In this document: positions 12,441 to 25,300 of the stretch, in pieces
Layout: each line of letters opens with the position of its first letter
How positions within the stretch are numbered: position 1 is the stretch's first letter
Assembly (NCBI GenBank): GCA_026419785.1
Contig: JAODTK010005736.1
Location: forward strand, 186,001-250,000
Origin: Sclerodactyla briareus
Lineage: Eukaryota; Echinodermata; Holothuroidea; Dendrochirotida; Sclerodactylidae
Length of the DNA stretch: 64,000 bases
Direction of reading: 5' to 3'
The notes under the pieces: model-generated
Seen by the model: the letters and a program-made list of their open reading frames with translations, nothing else
The model's database searches: none
Told to the model about the DNA's origin: nothing
Position numbers and translations under genes: made by a program

Positions 12441-15400
12441 TCGATCTCACGCCTCGAGTACCCCTTCGACCTTCCGAGATGCGCCCCCCCCCCAATACAT
12501 GCTTGAATTGGCCTCTGTTGGTATACCAACAGAGAAGTAGCCCGCGCTACATCATAAGGGCGACAGGACTTGACCTAGGCCTATTAAAGATGGATTGTCG
12601 TCAGTTAGAATCTGACGCCAAATCTAGCTTTAGCGAAGCTTTATTTGGGATTTCTCCACATACTGTGTGCATACAGTGCATGGCGCATTATATTGCAAAT
12701 ATGTGATTCCGATATACCGAGGTGTGCTGCACAATTACGATATTGTGGTCGGACGTCATGCAAAATCGCCGTCGCTAGTTCGCTGGACGCTAGCAGACGA
12801 CAATCCATCTTTAATATTCCGGACGTATGTTTTATGATGCACAGAATCTATATGAATGTCTTTATAATTTCCAGAATCGTGTAACCAAAATAACGATACA
12901 ATGTCTCCAAGTGGGCCTTAGATTGCACTAGAGCATCTAGAATCCTACAGGTCCCAGCTAGGGCCCTATAGGGCGGGCCATGGACCCACGCCGAAGGGGG
13001 TGGTAATTCGCGCTACGCGCGATGTGCGCTGTGAGCACATAAGGATTGGTCTGTACTCGATTCACAACACGGATACACCCCCCCCCCCCCACAGGGGGAA
13101 CCTGTATTCGCGCCTGTTTATTTTCTTATCTGCATTGTAAGCAGATAACACGACTCAGATTGGTTACGACCCTGGTCGTGACTGGAATACTATGTTTGGC
13201 ACGACGAAAACTGCCTCCATGACCGGGCCATGTACAGTAATATGTAATACTCCATTGGTTTGCAGTCTTTTGAGGGATGTTGTACTACTAGCATTATTTT
13301 TTGTCACTGGCAATACTCATGTGATTTACCCCGCGTGAATGGTGAATGGTTTGCGAAGGTGCATGTCCTGCTGAAGTTTTCTGCAAGTGGGAGGGCGCTA
13401 TTGTACTTGTTGCATTTTGAGCAGTGGAGTTATCGACCATGAATAAGAATCCATTGGGTTGACCCCTATCAGGCCGAATGGCTACCATACACAGCGTCAA
13501 AATGCTCATTATTGCTTCGAACTACTCATGTTGCTTTGGTTCCCTTCAGTTTCAAGTGACGATTAAGTGGTTGGACCCTTGGTATTATAGCTCCATATCC
13601 CGAAGAATGTGCGCCCATGCTGATGGCCACGACGGACTGGACGGTTGGAACTCTTGTGATCGGGCGAGCTGTATATCACCACTGCCCTAGCACCAGCACA
13701 TTCTGCATCACGACCTGACCTACTGTACTCATTATCAAACCATATTCGAAGGTACCGGTACCGTATTGTATATCGTGTAATACGAGGTGTTTCATTCGAT
13801 TTCGCAAGCTAGTTTCAGCAATGTATCAGCAACTGTGGAATTCCTTGGTGTATGGCCTATTGCCAATCTACTGTAAAATATGCACTCTAAGAAGTGCTAA
13901 AATATTTATTGAACCGTCTCACGTGACCGGAAATACAAGCCAACAGCATCCAAGGAATGTAGTATCCTGGATACACCGACCCTTTCAACTTAATTGTCTT
14001 ATTTTGTAGACTTCTTGGTTCTTTTGTATAAAGCTAGGCTGTTCGCTGCACTGCACCTGTCAGACTTCCCACGCGCTTGACCTGTTTTAGCACCAGACTG
14101 CTACAAATGGGTCAACTGGTGGTTCACACACATAACCATGAATGACAATAGGCGCACCTTTGTACTGTCAAATACCACAAGACATTCTCCTCGATCCGTC
14201 ATTTCCAAATGTTGCTTTAGTGACGTTATTTTGAGCAAATACTTAGACCAAATAATTGCACACCAGTCGCTTCGACAGTGTTCAGCACGAACCGTAGTTA
14301 CTAGTTATGTATGAATGAGATGACGTCAATCGATGACCTAACAACTAAACCCATGAATGACAGCGTGGTCACTTTAGGCTCACTAATTATCTTCCTTTAA
14401 AAAGTTCAACCAGAGTTTTCGGAACCAGATCTTAAAGCCTTCATTGCGGGGTGGTCAATGGCGAGTTATATGGGTGATTTAATATATGACAGATAGTGTA
14501 CGTTATGTTGGAAGGACCTATCCGCTTGGTTGTCTCACTCTTCAACAGAACTACCGTCATGCGGGGTGGGAGGAAAAGGTGCGAATATGAAACGGTTGGC
14601 ATACATGTCATGACTCGCCTTTGTGATGAGCATCTTGTTATATAAGTTGTGAAAGTGTGACGAGGATTCCATACCATTGCCTACTAACGACAGGGAGTTA
14701 ATGGGCATGTTGTAGAGTGACTCTTAGTTGTAATAGTTATAACTTGGACCATTTTACTGCATCCATAATTTAATCCCCACCGAAGTTTGGCCCCTCCCCA
14801 ACTCAAGTGTGGTTAAAGGCCAGCCTCTTCACACGATGCCTTTTTGTCTGGAGGGCAAGCCAGTTTGCTTAATAATACAGAGAATATGTCCGCTGGAGCT
14901 TGGCAATTGGAGAATCTGCTAAAGATGTTTGGTGGTGAGAGGATGTCTTACCATAAAGGGAATGCATCCTCTCACCTAATGATAGGGTTCTATTTCCATT
15001 TCATAATATCATATTTTGTGATGTTAGGAGAAACGAACTTAAATCATAATATCATTAAAAATATTTTTCTTAGGGTTTTTAAAAGCAACCAATTAAAATT
15101 TGGTGATTTTCTCACGTGGAAAGTAAATGTTACGCTGACCGTACATTGTCAGCCGAAAAACTCATTAGAGTTATAAAAAACAGTACTAAATCAGCTTTGT
15201 TGTGATTTTCTTACAGGTACTGTAAAGTAATTGAAAGACAAGCTACAATAATTTTACTGGTTCGCCACAATGGCAAGTTTGTTCAGCCTTTATGTGACCA
15301 CACCAAAGATTAAGCGTAGGCATAGACTGTACGTAGGCTTTCAACTTCCGTCACTCATTTGACTGTCGTGCCACACCCTACATCCTGTTTTCCACAATGG

Positions 15401-15775
15401 CCAGTGATGTGAGAACATTATGGCCAGTAAAAAACTTATGCAAGTACAAGCCTAGCCTATTCATTACTCCACAACTTCAATTCTACTACACTTCATCAAT
15501 GATATAGTCGTTAGAGTGAGGCTCGCGAATGAGATTGGCTGGGAGTGTTTAGGCCTACTTATTCTTGCGCGACTTGTGTAACGTAATTTGGAGATTGAAT
15601 GTGAATTGTTATGTCACCTAGGCTAGGCGGAAGCTTGAGGGCCTACGTAGGCTAACCTAAGCCTAAGGTCGGGGCCATCACTTCAGCCTACTTGCGTCAG
15701 GTATATATACTATTACCGCTTCATAAGAACTTCGTTCTGTTAACGCGTGCGGTATTGTGACCGCAATGCTGGAAT
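12441..15775. other. Gene-free stretch, nothing firm
   Basis: Short open frames (12,434-12,884, 13,478-13,690, 14,844-15,176) show no domain and no paired splice sites. It includes the GC-rich island at 12,935-13,095 mentioned with the preceding repeat. The 110-codon frame at 14,844 is Leu/Phe/Asn-rich and likely chance. Confidence 0.45.
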
Positions 15776-16006
15776 TCAATTCAATTCAATTCAATGCCAT
15801 CGACTCCCGCACTGGACATACCACAGCGCAGTCAGCATGCATAGCATGAGCCCACCTACGATGTGCGGGCAAGCCTAGCGACTGTGCAAGTCGGGGACAA
15901 GTTGTGCTGTCCGACTTGTGTTGTTGTTGTTGTTATTGGTGTTGTTGTGTTGTTGTGTTATTGTTAGGTTGTTGTTGTGTTATTGTTATTGTGGTTGTTG
16001 TTGTTT
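15776..16006. repeat. Short (AATTC)n run and (TTG)n-rich microsatellite
   Basis: About four AATTC units lie at 15,776-15,798, then a long imperfect TTG/TTA tract runs from about 15,918 to 16,006. The piece between them is unremarkable. Confidence 0.9.
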
Positions 16007-16021
16007 TCGTCAATATGACCT

Positions 16022-16175
16022 CGCGTCAGAGGTTATAAGGACGTCAGAACGATTACGTAATCGCCCGAAAAAAACGGGTCATAGGTTATAATGAGTCAAA
16101 ACGATTAGTAATCGCCTTGCAAAACCGGGTCATAGGTTATAATCGTCAGAACGATTACGTAATAGCCCGAAAATC
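16022..16175. repeat. Three-copy ~52-bp tandem repeat
   Basis: GGTTATAA recurs at 16,031, 16,084 and 16,135, each time followed by a GTCAGAACGATTACGTAATCGCCCG-like segment in intact or decayed form (the ACGATTACGTAATCG core is nearly palindromic). Spacing is 51-53 bp. It directly follows the TTG-rich tract and lies about 450 bp before the fold-back at 16.6 kb. Confidence 0.85.
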
Positions 16176-16629
16176 CTCAATTTCGGCCCCAAAATAACGC
16201 GCTGCGAATATTTCAAGATTTCTAGTCCTAAAACATATAGCAAATATTCCATGCGTTCAACGTCATCAGGGAGGCTGTAACAAAGATAAACTGGCGTTTC
16301 AAACCATTCAGAGTCGATCAGGCTACCAAACAATTAGAAGTGGTCCATCAAAGCTTTCGGTGTGTTGCCACCTTTACGTGGATTTCCGGGAACTTTGCGT
16401 CAAGAGAAAGTTTTACGAAATAAACGTGGGTGCGAGGATTGTGGGGACGATGGTGGCGGTTATCCGGAAGCATAGGGTGTTAATATGATATCCATACACC
16501 TCGAGCCCATAAGTCTAGCCAACAACGGTAGACCCCAGGAGGCTGGTAGAGGTTGATGTCAGGCAAAGGGCGTAGGAAAACTGGGCTTACCCCTTCACCG
16601 CAGGGAAAATGTGGTGGGGGCTATGTCAA
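16176..16629. other. Gene-free stretch between the 52-bp repeats and the fold-back
   Basis: No gene recognised. The minus-strand 67-codon frame (16,130-16,333) has no domain. Confidence 0.5.
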
Positions 16630-17030
16630 AACTGTTCCCGGGGTAGATCTTCCCGAGGTCGATGTTCCTGAGTGCGGATGGTCCCGGGGTTCCGATGTTA
16701 CGAGGTTAGATGTTCCCAGGGTTCGATGATCCCCGTTTCCGTGTACGCCTAGCGCACACGGAAGGAAACATGTTTCGCGTTCTTGGTTCAAGTGGTCATC
16801 AATAGTGTTTGAAAAATCCAATTTTCTTGCGAAAAGATATTTCGTTGCCCTGTGCCCCTTCGCGAAAACGGGGAACATCGAACCCCGGGAACATCGAACC
16901 TCGGGAAAAGCGAAACCCGGGAACATCGAACCTCGTCAAATTCGGGTGTCATTAAAAACTTATACGAAAACGGGTAACATCGAACCTCGGGAACAGTGGA
17001 CCCCGGGAATTTCCGGTAGACCCCATGTGG
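16630..17030. repeat. Fold-back element with arms of tandem 16-bp repeats
   Basis: The right arm (about 16,872-17,015) is built of CGGGAACATCGAACCT units repeated roughly six times with variants. The left arm (about 16,633-16,738) is built of the reverse-complement unit, GGTTCGATGTTCCCGG and variants. The ~130-bp centre is unrelated. The innermost arm ends are CCCCGTTTCCG and CGAAAACGGGG. Inverted arms made of short tandem repeats are the hallmark of Foldback-type DNA elements. No coding sequence lies inside, so it would be non-autonomous. Open frames on both strands are periodic shadows of the 16-bp unit. Confidence 0.85.
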
Positions 17031-17509
17031 GGGCGGAAATTTCATATCATTCAGGCCTATGTTCCCCATATTCCTGACGTTCGCCAGTGCCTGAGCCGCC
17101 GCCATAGTTCAGGGGATACTCATGAGGGTCACTCCTAGTGTTTTGAATGGGTGACTACTATGATAACGCATTAACACAGCAAAACACGGAAACATCGGTT
17201 AAACGTTATAGAAAATGTTTCGTTCAATGTTGTAATAACATCATTCTGTGGTGAATATGGTATTAAAACGTGGTGAACATGTTAATCTATTAAAAACGCC
17301 ATAATTTTTTCTAAAAACCACATTTGACGTTATGAAACATTTTCAGAGTTTTTTTTTTTTTTTCTCAAAGTGTTATGTTGACGTTCTGTGTTTGCTGGGC
17401 TAGTCTCATTTCAATATGGGAGAACATGTATTTGGCAGAAGGCGGGATTCGACTCAAGGCCCTCAAAGAAGGGAAGTAATGGTTTTTTGTTTTTTTTACA
17501 ACACATTTT
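17031..17509. other. Gene-free stretch with AACGTT-like short repeats and a T-run
   Basis: Loose repetition of GAACATGTT, AACGTTAT and GAAACATTTTC motifs occurs around 17,180-17,340, with a T run at about 17,349-17,364. No gene. Confidence 0.5.
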
Positions 17510-18300
17510 GGACGAGACAAATCTTGGGGTAGCCCACGGCAAGTCTTGAAGCATCTAGAAATGCAAAAAATTTTCCAAAAAGGAACTATGTGACACTTAT
17601 CTCCTCTTTCATTATACTCCTCACTCTTAGACCCAACCACCGAAGAAGAACTAGAACAAAGAACAAGAAAAACTAACTGCTCTTTGTTAACGACGAATCT
17701 TGCAGAAAAATATCACTGGAGCATCGAAGTTAGTCCAAGGCCAGTGGAAACAGAAAATTGTTTCCAAACCAGAGGGGGTCATCAGGTGTGATACTGCACC
17801 GAATTACATCTGAAGCGTATAGAAAATGCAACCATTTTTCGAAAGGGAAGTGACCACTCCTCATTCTCTATGATACTTCTCACAGACCCAACTCCTCGAA
17901 AAAGGGAAAACTAGCTGCCCTTGTTCACGACATAATTTGTTATCTAAGGTCAGGCGAAAGCAGAAATTGTTCCAAAAAACAGAGTGGTGTTCAGGGTGTT
18001 AAGTCCACCAAACTACATCTGAATTATCTTTTATAGAAAAGCAACCATTTTCTGAGTGGGAGGGGGTAACCCTGACCTTATACCCCCCACCCCCATAGGC
18101 ATGCCCTAATTCAGAGGATCCTTTGTTCACGACAAATTGGGGCGAACGAAAAAAAAAGAAACAGAATCTGGTAGTACAGAGTACATCCAAGGCCAGGTGA
18201 AAACGGGAATGTTTCTAAAACAAAGTGCGTGTTTAGGTGTGCTATATTGCCCAAATTGCATCAGAGGAGCCTCCATACACGTCATCCAAGCCGACCACAT
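17510..18300. repeat. Diverged tandem array, ~200-240 bp unit, about 3.5 copies
   Basis: Marker GTTCACGAC or GTTAACGAC occurs at 17,686, 17,923 and 18,125 (spacing 237 and 202). Other recurring blocks are TCCAAGGCCAG, TTGTTTCCAAA, TACATCTGAA and AAGCAACCATTTT. The first unit (from about 17,510) and the last (to about 18,300) are partial. Units differ by many substitutions and indels, so the array is old. No coding sequence. Confidence 0.8.
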
Positions 18301-19187
18301 GATTTCTTCCTTGCCTATCCCACTGTGCACGTCTAGCCAACGGGATGAGAAGGCTGAATGACTCATATCTTCCTTACTCAATATACGATCAAGTCCTTTA
18401 CTCGTCCTTACGATCAAGTAAAGATGGAAACTTATCCTACCATGATATTAGGAAAACCGGAAGCGGCCACACCAGTCCCAGTTGTGGAGTATGCAGATTA
18501 TCTCATTGATAAATGTGTCCGAGTAACGAGAGGGTAGATTGTCGACTTCTGAGTTGTCGTGTTGACACACCAATGTGGTCTTTCACGGCGGTAGACCTTT
18601 GTGATGCATTACATTATTTGATAACCAGTCTGATGGCTGTAACCGCCTACGCATAAAACTGTACGCGATAAGGCATAAAAATCAGTTAGTATATAAATGT
18701 TCTGAGGGATATGCCGTCAGCGGACCAGCAGGAATATTTTTAGCTATGATTATTATTAGGGCATCTGCCTCCATGGGTTATGCTCTCAATCAAAGCAGGT
18801 TGATTTCTCCCGCAACGTTTTTCTTCATGACGACCTAGTGGCGTTGGGGTGCATGTGTTCAGGATGAATGTTGAATATTATTTAGCCTCACTCTACCTTG
18901 AGGGAAAAAAAATGAGAGGTTCGACAAGAGAATCCCAGTAATGTTTCACAGAGCCTTCTCGCAGGAATACACAAATTGTGGCGAGATTGCTCTTTAAACA
19001 GGGACATTAAGGTGGTACTCTTCATTTGACACGGGTTCTGTGCACAGTCTTTGTTACTGTGCACAATTGTTACTATTGTTACTGGTACTGCTACTATTGT
19101 TTTCACTGTCGGTCTAGTTAGGGCCTATTGTGATGGAATGTGATTTTTACTACGAATATTAGGCCCTATAGCCGGTCGCCACGGTAT
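18301..19187. other. Gene-free stretch, nothing firm
   Basis: No exon recognised. A segment around 18,755-18,860 (GGGCATCTGCCTCC, then GGTTGATTTCTCCCGC) is faintly reminiscent of a decayed tRNA-SINE but too weak to call. Confidence 0.4.
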
Positions 19188-19188
19188 G

Positions 19189-19219
<31 letters not shown>

Positions 19220-19262
19220 TATTATATTATTATTATTTTATATTATTATATTATTATTATCA
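19188..19262. repeat. (ATT)n microsatellite
   Basis: ATT triplets with occasional ATATT interruptions. Confidence 0.95.
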
Positions 19263-21409
19263 GTAGTAGAGTAGTAGTAGTATTGTTGGTGGCACATTAT
19301 CCTGCAGTCACACTGCAAAAGTCACATTGTATATTTCCATCCAGGCAGTCCATATAGCACATCGCCTCGGCCAACACTGTGTAATAAATAACCAAGTAGT
19401 GCACAAATCCAGTGAGCATGCGCGCACTGTCATTGCAGGACATAAGTGCTAAAAATAGACGCATTACTGTCATCAGGGGAAGTTTCCGCCGCCAGTCAAT
19501 GGAAAGTATCGTATCATTAATATTTTGCTCGCGCGAAGACCGTATAGTAGGGAAACGAGCAATCATAATTCCCATAGCCTTTCAGTACGAAGCATGTTCA
19601 TCTGTCTGTGCAGTTGTCGCCCTTGCGCACGCCGTCGCGCCGGTCAACACTCTTTACTCTCCATAATTACTGTCATGTCGAGGACTTGTGATATTAAACA
19701 TAACAAAAATTTATGTACTTCCCTAATTACAGGTAATGTTCCCAACACATTGAAGCTCACGCGCGGTTGCCTGCATCCGACAAAAAATCGACCCTTTCCA
19801 CGTGGGTCAATACCGTCACACAGGTCAACATATACGCATGCTCCTAGGCGCGGGGGGGTTTGTTTTTTTTTTTTTTTTAAGTCCACAGGTCGCAGATCTC
19901 GATCTGGTAGTCGGCAAACATACACTGCCGCATCACGCCAACATTGAAGAGTCAGAAAAGCTGGGTATGTGTGGGGGTTCTGATGATTAGAAGCGCCTCA
20001 GTCTTCCTCAGTCAAGTTTAACAACTGGATGGTAAACAATTCCAATCGCGTATGGGTAGCCTGAAAAAATAATGTGGCATAAGTAACTGGTGACAACGTG
20101 ACTGAATAAACTTCTGGGTATGTCCTCTTGTAAAAACACGTTTCTTCCAGATAACATAATTCAAGAGAGATATGTCGAAAAGATTGTTCACCATTTTATA
20201 CATCATTGGGAACACCGGTCCGCTCTCCTAGTCAAGTCTATTTAAAAATATTGTAGTTACACCGAGAAGTAAAATCAATACAATTGATGAATTATATGCC
20301 TATAATGCATCTGATAATGTTAATGTTTCAAATAAAATGGTAATCCCTAGTCGAGGAAAACAATGAATGGTATGTGTTTAGTTTTAGTGACAAATAATCT
20401 GATTCTGTGCAATTCTTTTTGGACAGGACAGGTGCTCCGCCCTCTTCACTCCGTATACTGACCTGTATACGTAATACAATAACAGGTATCTACGAAATGT
20501 AGATGCAGAGCTATTAAGTTCCTACAAACGGGGGGTCTTTTATTTGCTCTTAACATCCAGCGGTTACCGGTTTAATACTAGCAGTCTTGGGCTCAGGTTA
20601 CTGGCGATTTGAAGTAACAGCCACCCGGATAACCCGCAAGTTCCAGTTGACTCATACTACCACTTGTTTACCAAAGAGTATGAAACTGGGATGACTGGAC
20701 TAACGTATATTGTTGCTCTTTGACCTTGGCGGCCGTCTGTCTGAATACAATGGACGTCAATCGTTTGTGTCTCGAATTAATGCCGGGGGTATTTTTCAAC
20801 AGAGCAAAGGTCTTTGGTGGTGTTACTTCAAAGTCTCCAAATTAATGACATGGTGAAACATTTTCCACTAGCGGAGGTCACTCCCGGCTGCATCGGCCCC
20901 CGCATTGTCACAAATGTTAAAGGACCAACTGCATGATGAATTTGAATTAGCGGGCTGAGATAATAACTGGAGGAGAGAAACGGAAGTGCTGAATACGTCA
21001 GTCCAAACCCGACGTTTCTACGACTTTCCGTATAAGTGTATGGGCAACAATGAAAAGCATACCATCATGCAAATATAATAATAATAAATAGTTGAACAAC
21101 TCTGCACATATCTTAGTTTTCCACTAAATGTACACCATCAATTTCACTTGAAATAAAAAAAAATGAGGGAGAGTTGCCGTATAGTTGGCCTTGGTTGGTT
21201 TATGAATGTTGATAGGTACTCTGAGGAAGAAAGAGAACAGAACTTCTACGGAATGTTGAGTATTTGACACAATAGAACAATAGAATACATAGCTAAACAA
21301 TCTGTGTTGTTCATCCACGACGTCACATCGTTATTGTGCAATTATTATCTGTATAATGACCTAACTTGACGGCCAATAAACTATCATAGGAACCATCGTA
21401 TTCATATTC
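19263..21409. other. Gene-free stretch
   Basis: Overlapping open frames on both strands at 19,297-19,990 surround a T-run near 19,862-19,879. None has a recognisable domain. The rest is plain AT-leaning sequence. Confidence 0.45.
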
Positions 21410-21482
21410 GGAATGGGGTTCGGACCTATAGATTAGTTTTCCATTCCCCCGATATAACCTCGTTGTATCGATCTGTATAATC
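21410..21482 (+). repeat. Dispersed repeat C, copy 1
   Basis: It contains ATGGGGTTCGGACCTATAG, then TAGTTTTCCATTC, then GATATAACCTCGTTGTATCG. The same block is seen at 38,178-38,260 and inverted at 25,225-25,300. Boundaries beyond the shared block are unknown. Confidence 0.75.
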
Positions 21483-24400
21483 GTATGGAGTTCCTCCATA
21501 CGATTCGATTTATTACGATCTTAATCTACTGATAATCGGCACTGTCATAAGAGGCGCGAGGGAGTCGGTTTATACGTTCACTGCATGGCGTTAGGCAACC
21601 TATCAATCGGTTAGAGATATTCAATGGTGAGGGAGGTAGGGGGCATATTTTACACAGTATAGGTTTAATTTGGGGGATGGAATATCTCCCAATGTTTGAA
21701 CCAACCCGCTGCTCAGTACAGTTTGTTAAGGGGGGGGGGGGCGATATGAACGTCTGGAAGTCACCGAACCTTACGTATCATGCATGGGTGGGTAAGAAAT
21801 ACTGGTCGTGGTTGCCTATTGGCGTAGGATAGAGTACATTACACATATGGCAATTTCAAGTGACATAAGCTAAAGACCGTTATTAACGGGACGGTCCCTT
21901 GCAGCATGTACCGGTGGTTCCTGGAAAATTACTGCGATGGTCCGACCAAAGCTGTCAGTTGCCCTGGTTCGGATATCAACCGACCTCTCTGTCCGTTGAT
22001 CGACACGATTTTTGATGCGGTCGGAACAATCGATGTTTTTGAACGAGTAATGTTTCGACCGCAATGTGTGGTCGGGCGAGACAGATCTCATTCAGAGTCC
22101 TAATCTTTGGGACGTACCGTGCGAGCGCGCGCATAGTCAAAACAGAATAGGTGGGTATATAGGCTACTGCTGAATGTGTGACCATGACCATGCCCCCGTC
22201 ATGCAGGCTGACCAGAGCAATGACGCCAGATTGGCAACCCCAATATTAGCCAGTATGTGCGTGGATCGGCGATGTCCGAGGTGGGTACCGGATATAGCTC
22301 GGTGCAGTTTAAATGTTCGGACTTAAGATACCAATTTCAGCGTACAGAAACGTTCGGAACATCTAACAACCGAACAAGGAGAGTGCATGACCCGGGGGTG
22401 TGAATACGGAGTACCCCTACCAAGAAAGAGGGTGTCTCTAACCAAAAAAAAATGCGCACCCCCCCCCCCCCCCCCCCGCCCCCCGCCCCGTCGTGACGAT
22501 TGATCGGCCCTACATAGAATGACTAACGGGATACAGGATTAAGGAGGTTAAAGGCGGTCAAGAGTCAATATCGAAACCTGGCATCTAATATCAGATTTTC
22601 AGCCGTCAGTTCGTATTAGGGTAACACACCTACTGCGGACGGGCGGTTGTATATTGATACCATGTAGTAGCCTATTTGTCCCAATTGTCCTATAACGAAA
22701 CAAATTCAGCTGGCAAGTCTGGCAACGCCTTTACAACGTGTTGAAATTGAAAGTATGTTCATCTCATGTTAAAATATAAAAAATTCGCTAGTATTCGGTA
22801 AAAAACGAATATTCTTAGTTGTATATTTGGCGGAAAGGAGAGAGAAGGTGACAACGTAGGTAGCCAGTAATTTCGTATTTGACGAGAACGCATAACCTTA
22901 GGTGTAATCGAATAAACCATAGTACATCAGTTGTGGTACACGTTGGCTTATAGTATGGGAAGTGAAGAGCCTCCAACACGGCGAGTCAAGTGAAGCTCTG
23001 TTATCGGTAATCTGGTAATGCTGTGCTTTAGATATGATCAGTGACAGGCTGCACCGCCTTCAGAAAGTCCCTGTCAAAAACGATTCCATCTTTGATTTCG
23101 CGGAACGTGGGCCTGGAGATCCGTGAACAGTCAAATAGATCACGTTTATTTAAAGAGTTTAACAGGGACTTAGGAAACAGGAAGTTACCTTGTTTGCCTA
23201 TTCGTTTGTTAAAAAGGCATCGTCGTCTTGTAGAAATGGCGAAACGACGGCGTCTTGTGCATGGGAGCCACAACGGAAAGCCCGCTGGTTAAGCCCACGA
23301 GACCGAAGGTTTCCGAGACCGAAAATGACTAAGGGTCCACGAGACCGAAGGTTGCGCAGACAGAATATGAAAGAGCCAATTCTAAACCGAACGTGTTCTA
23401 TATGAATAAGATTAATTAGCGAGAGACCATAATGAGTTAAATATCTTTCTCGCAATACCCGCGATTTAATGAGTCGCGGTTTGGGTTTGCCTTCGAAGTT
23501 AGAACTCACACAGTCCACACTCGAGATTACACCTTATCGAAGACGAAGGGGGGTAGTAATTGGATTTCAGTAATGAATGAAAGATACCCTATGCGAGACA
23601 TGAATATGTAAAACTCACCTAGCATAGTGTGTGGAGTTGTAACCGGATCGCAGATACGTTATGAGTGAAGTGACACTGGGATTCGGAACGAGAACCAAAC
23701 GATAACGAACGGACGGAGAGACATGACTCTTAACTGTAGAGCGCTTACCCAAGGCCGATTCAGATGTGGGGACCGGGAACGTGCCCCATGTGGCCCTGCC
23801 CTAATCCGTGCTACCAGCCAGCTAAAAATAACAATGAGGTCCGCTAAATTGTTTACAACGATTGTACCGAAAGGTTACAAATTGTACAGCTATAATCGTA
23901 CCCAATGTGTACAAAAATGATACTATAATGTACGAATATAGCAGCAATGAGGTACAGAAAAAAAAAAACAATCAACGAGTACGGAAATTAGTACGGGCTG
24001 GGAAAAACTCCGTAAATTTTGTTTTTAATCGGATGGGCGAAAAGTTCCTCGGGTGATTGGTTTGCCCTAAATTCAATTGGCTGCTCTCGAAACTGTCACA
24101 TGTTACAGTTTCCTTGAGGGACCGTATCCCTCAGGCAAATTAAGAGTTGCATGCGCCCCACCATATGAAAATGATTAAATACAACCTATACTATATAGTG
24201 CATATTAGTTTAAAATGCCAGGTGTTTTTCTGCATTCGTCCATATTTATTTTAACGGGATTGATGGCGAAACAAATCTCGTGATTAAAACTAATATTATG
24301 ATTCTGCAGATGGAAAGACAGTAAAGTTTGTTTGCTTGTTCTATTTAGGGACTTGGTGTCCTTTGTGTGGCCGTTCGATTTAGATTCTGCCCTGGGTTAT

Positions 24401-25224
24401 TATCATGAGCGCCAGGGGATGATATTCACTCTCCTTAATCTTCCTCGAACGCGTGCTGCTCGAACTTGGGAGTAACTGTCTGAGGATTATCGTGCATGTG
24501 TATGCATGTGCCCGCGTGATGGCGTTGACGTACAACTCAAAACAACAGGCAGACAGGGAAAACCGGTTGTCCGTGCGCATGTGGGGCGGTCATTATGCAA
24601 TCGGGGGGCATACAAACCTATCTGTCGTTTCAAGGAGGATGTATGCTGGAATTATCCTAACTGGGGGAAAACCCGGCCCCCCACCTAAACTTTCTGAACA
24701 CTCGGATGGTCTCGTTCAGATAGTCCCATTGTAAACCCCTGCTCACATTCGACACCAGTGCTTTTTATGAGCTAACAATCAACCATGTTGATTGCACGGC
24801 CTACTGTAAACCGCTTTCCCATCTGAGAGAATAATTTTAAACAGGATAGTTTTGCAACATACCTTCTGCCAAAGTTAAATAAGTTCAAACAACCGTCGGC
24901 CACTATTCGCTGGATGTTGCGACACACATTGCTTGTCAGTGGTAACTATACTACACAAAGATCGACGTGAGTTCGAAACTCTAATTTGCGAATTCAAAGG
25001 GTAATACGCCTACGCTCTTTGTCATTGATGGACTGAAAGTTTCAAATCAATCTGCTGGACTGCTGCTAATATCTCGAGTGGAGGTTCAGACATCCAGCCA
25101 GATGCAAACGCATCGCCATTATTCGGTGGGTGTTTTTAGACGACAAGCCTCTTTAATAATGACAGAGAAACTCAGACGGGACATTAGGACGAGACTCTTC
25201 ATATTCGAAGGACAACTGCAGGTT
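21483..25224. other. Gene-free stretch with local duplications and poly-C
   Basis: It holds a 19-nt C run (22,459-22,477). A 15-bp direct duplication ACGAGACCGAAGGTT occurs at about 23,298 and 23,339. Open frames on both strands at 21,870-22,191 and 23,028-23,518 have no recognisable domain. Confidence 0.45.
23641..23735 (+). repeat. Dispersed repeat D, copy 1 (AACGAACGGACGG motif)
   Basis: It shares TTATGAGTGAA, then GATAACGAACGGACGG, then GAGACATGA with 39,498-39,561. Spacing between the blocks is similar, supporting a common dispersed family. Confidence 0.6.
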
Positions 25225-25300
25225 GATTCATCGGTTACAAGGTTTTAATCGTGGAGAATGGAAAACTGTAATCTATAGGTCCAAACCCCATTTCAATACG
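25225..25300 (-). repeat. Dispersed repeat C, copy 2 (inverted)
   Basis: On the minus strand it reads ATGGGGTTTGGACCTATAGA, then TTACAGTTTTCCATTCTCC, matching 38,178-38,215 almost exactly, then a decayed GTAACC block. Confidence 0.75.
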
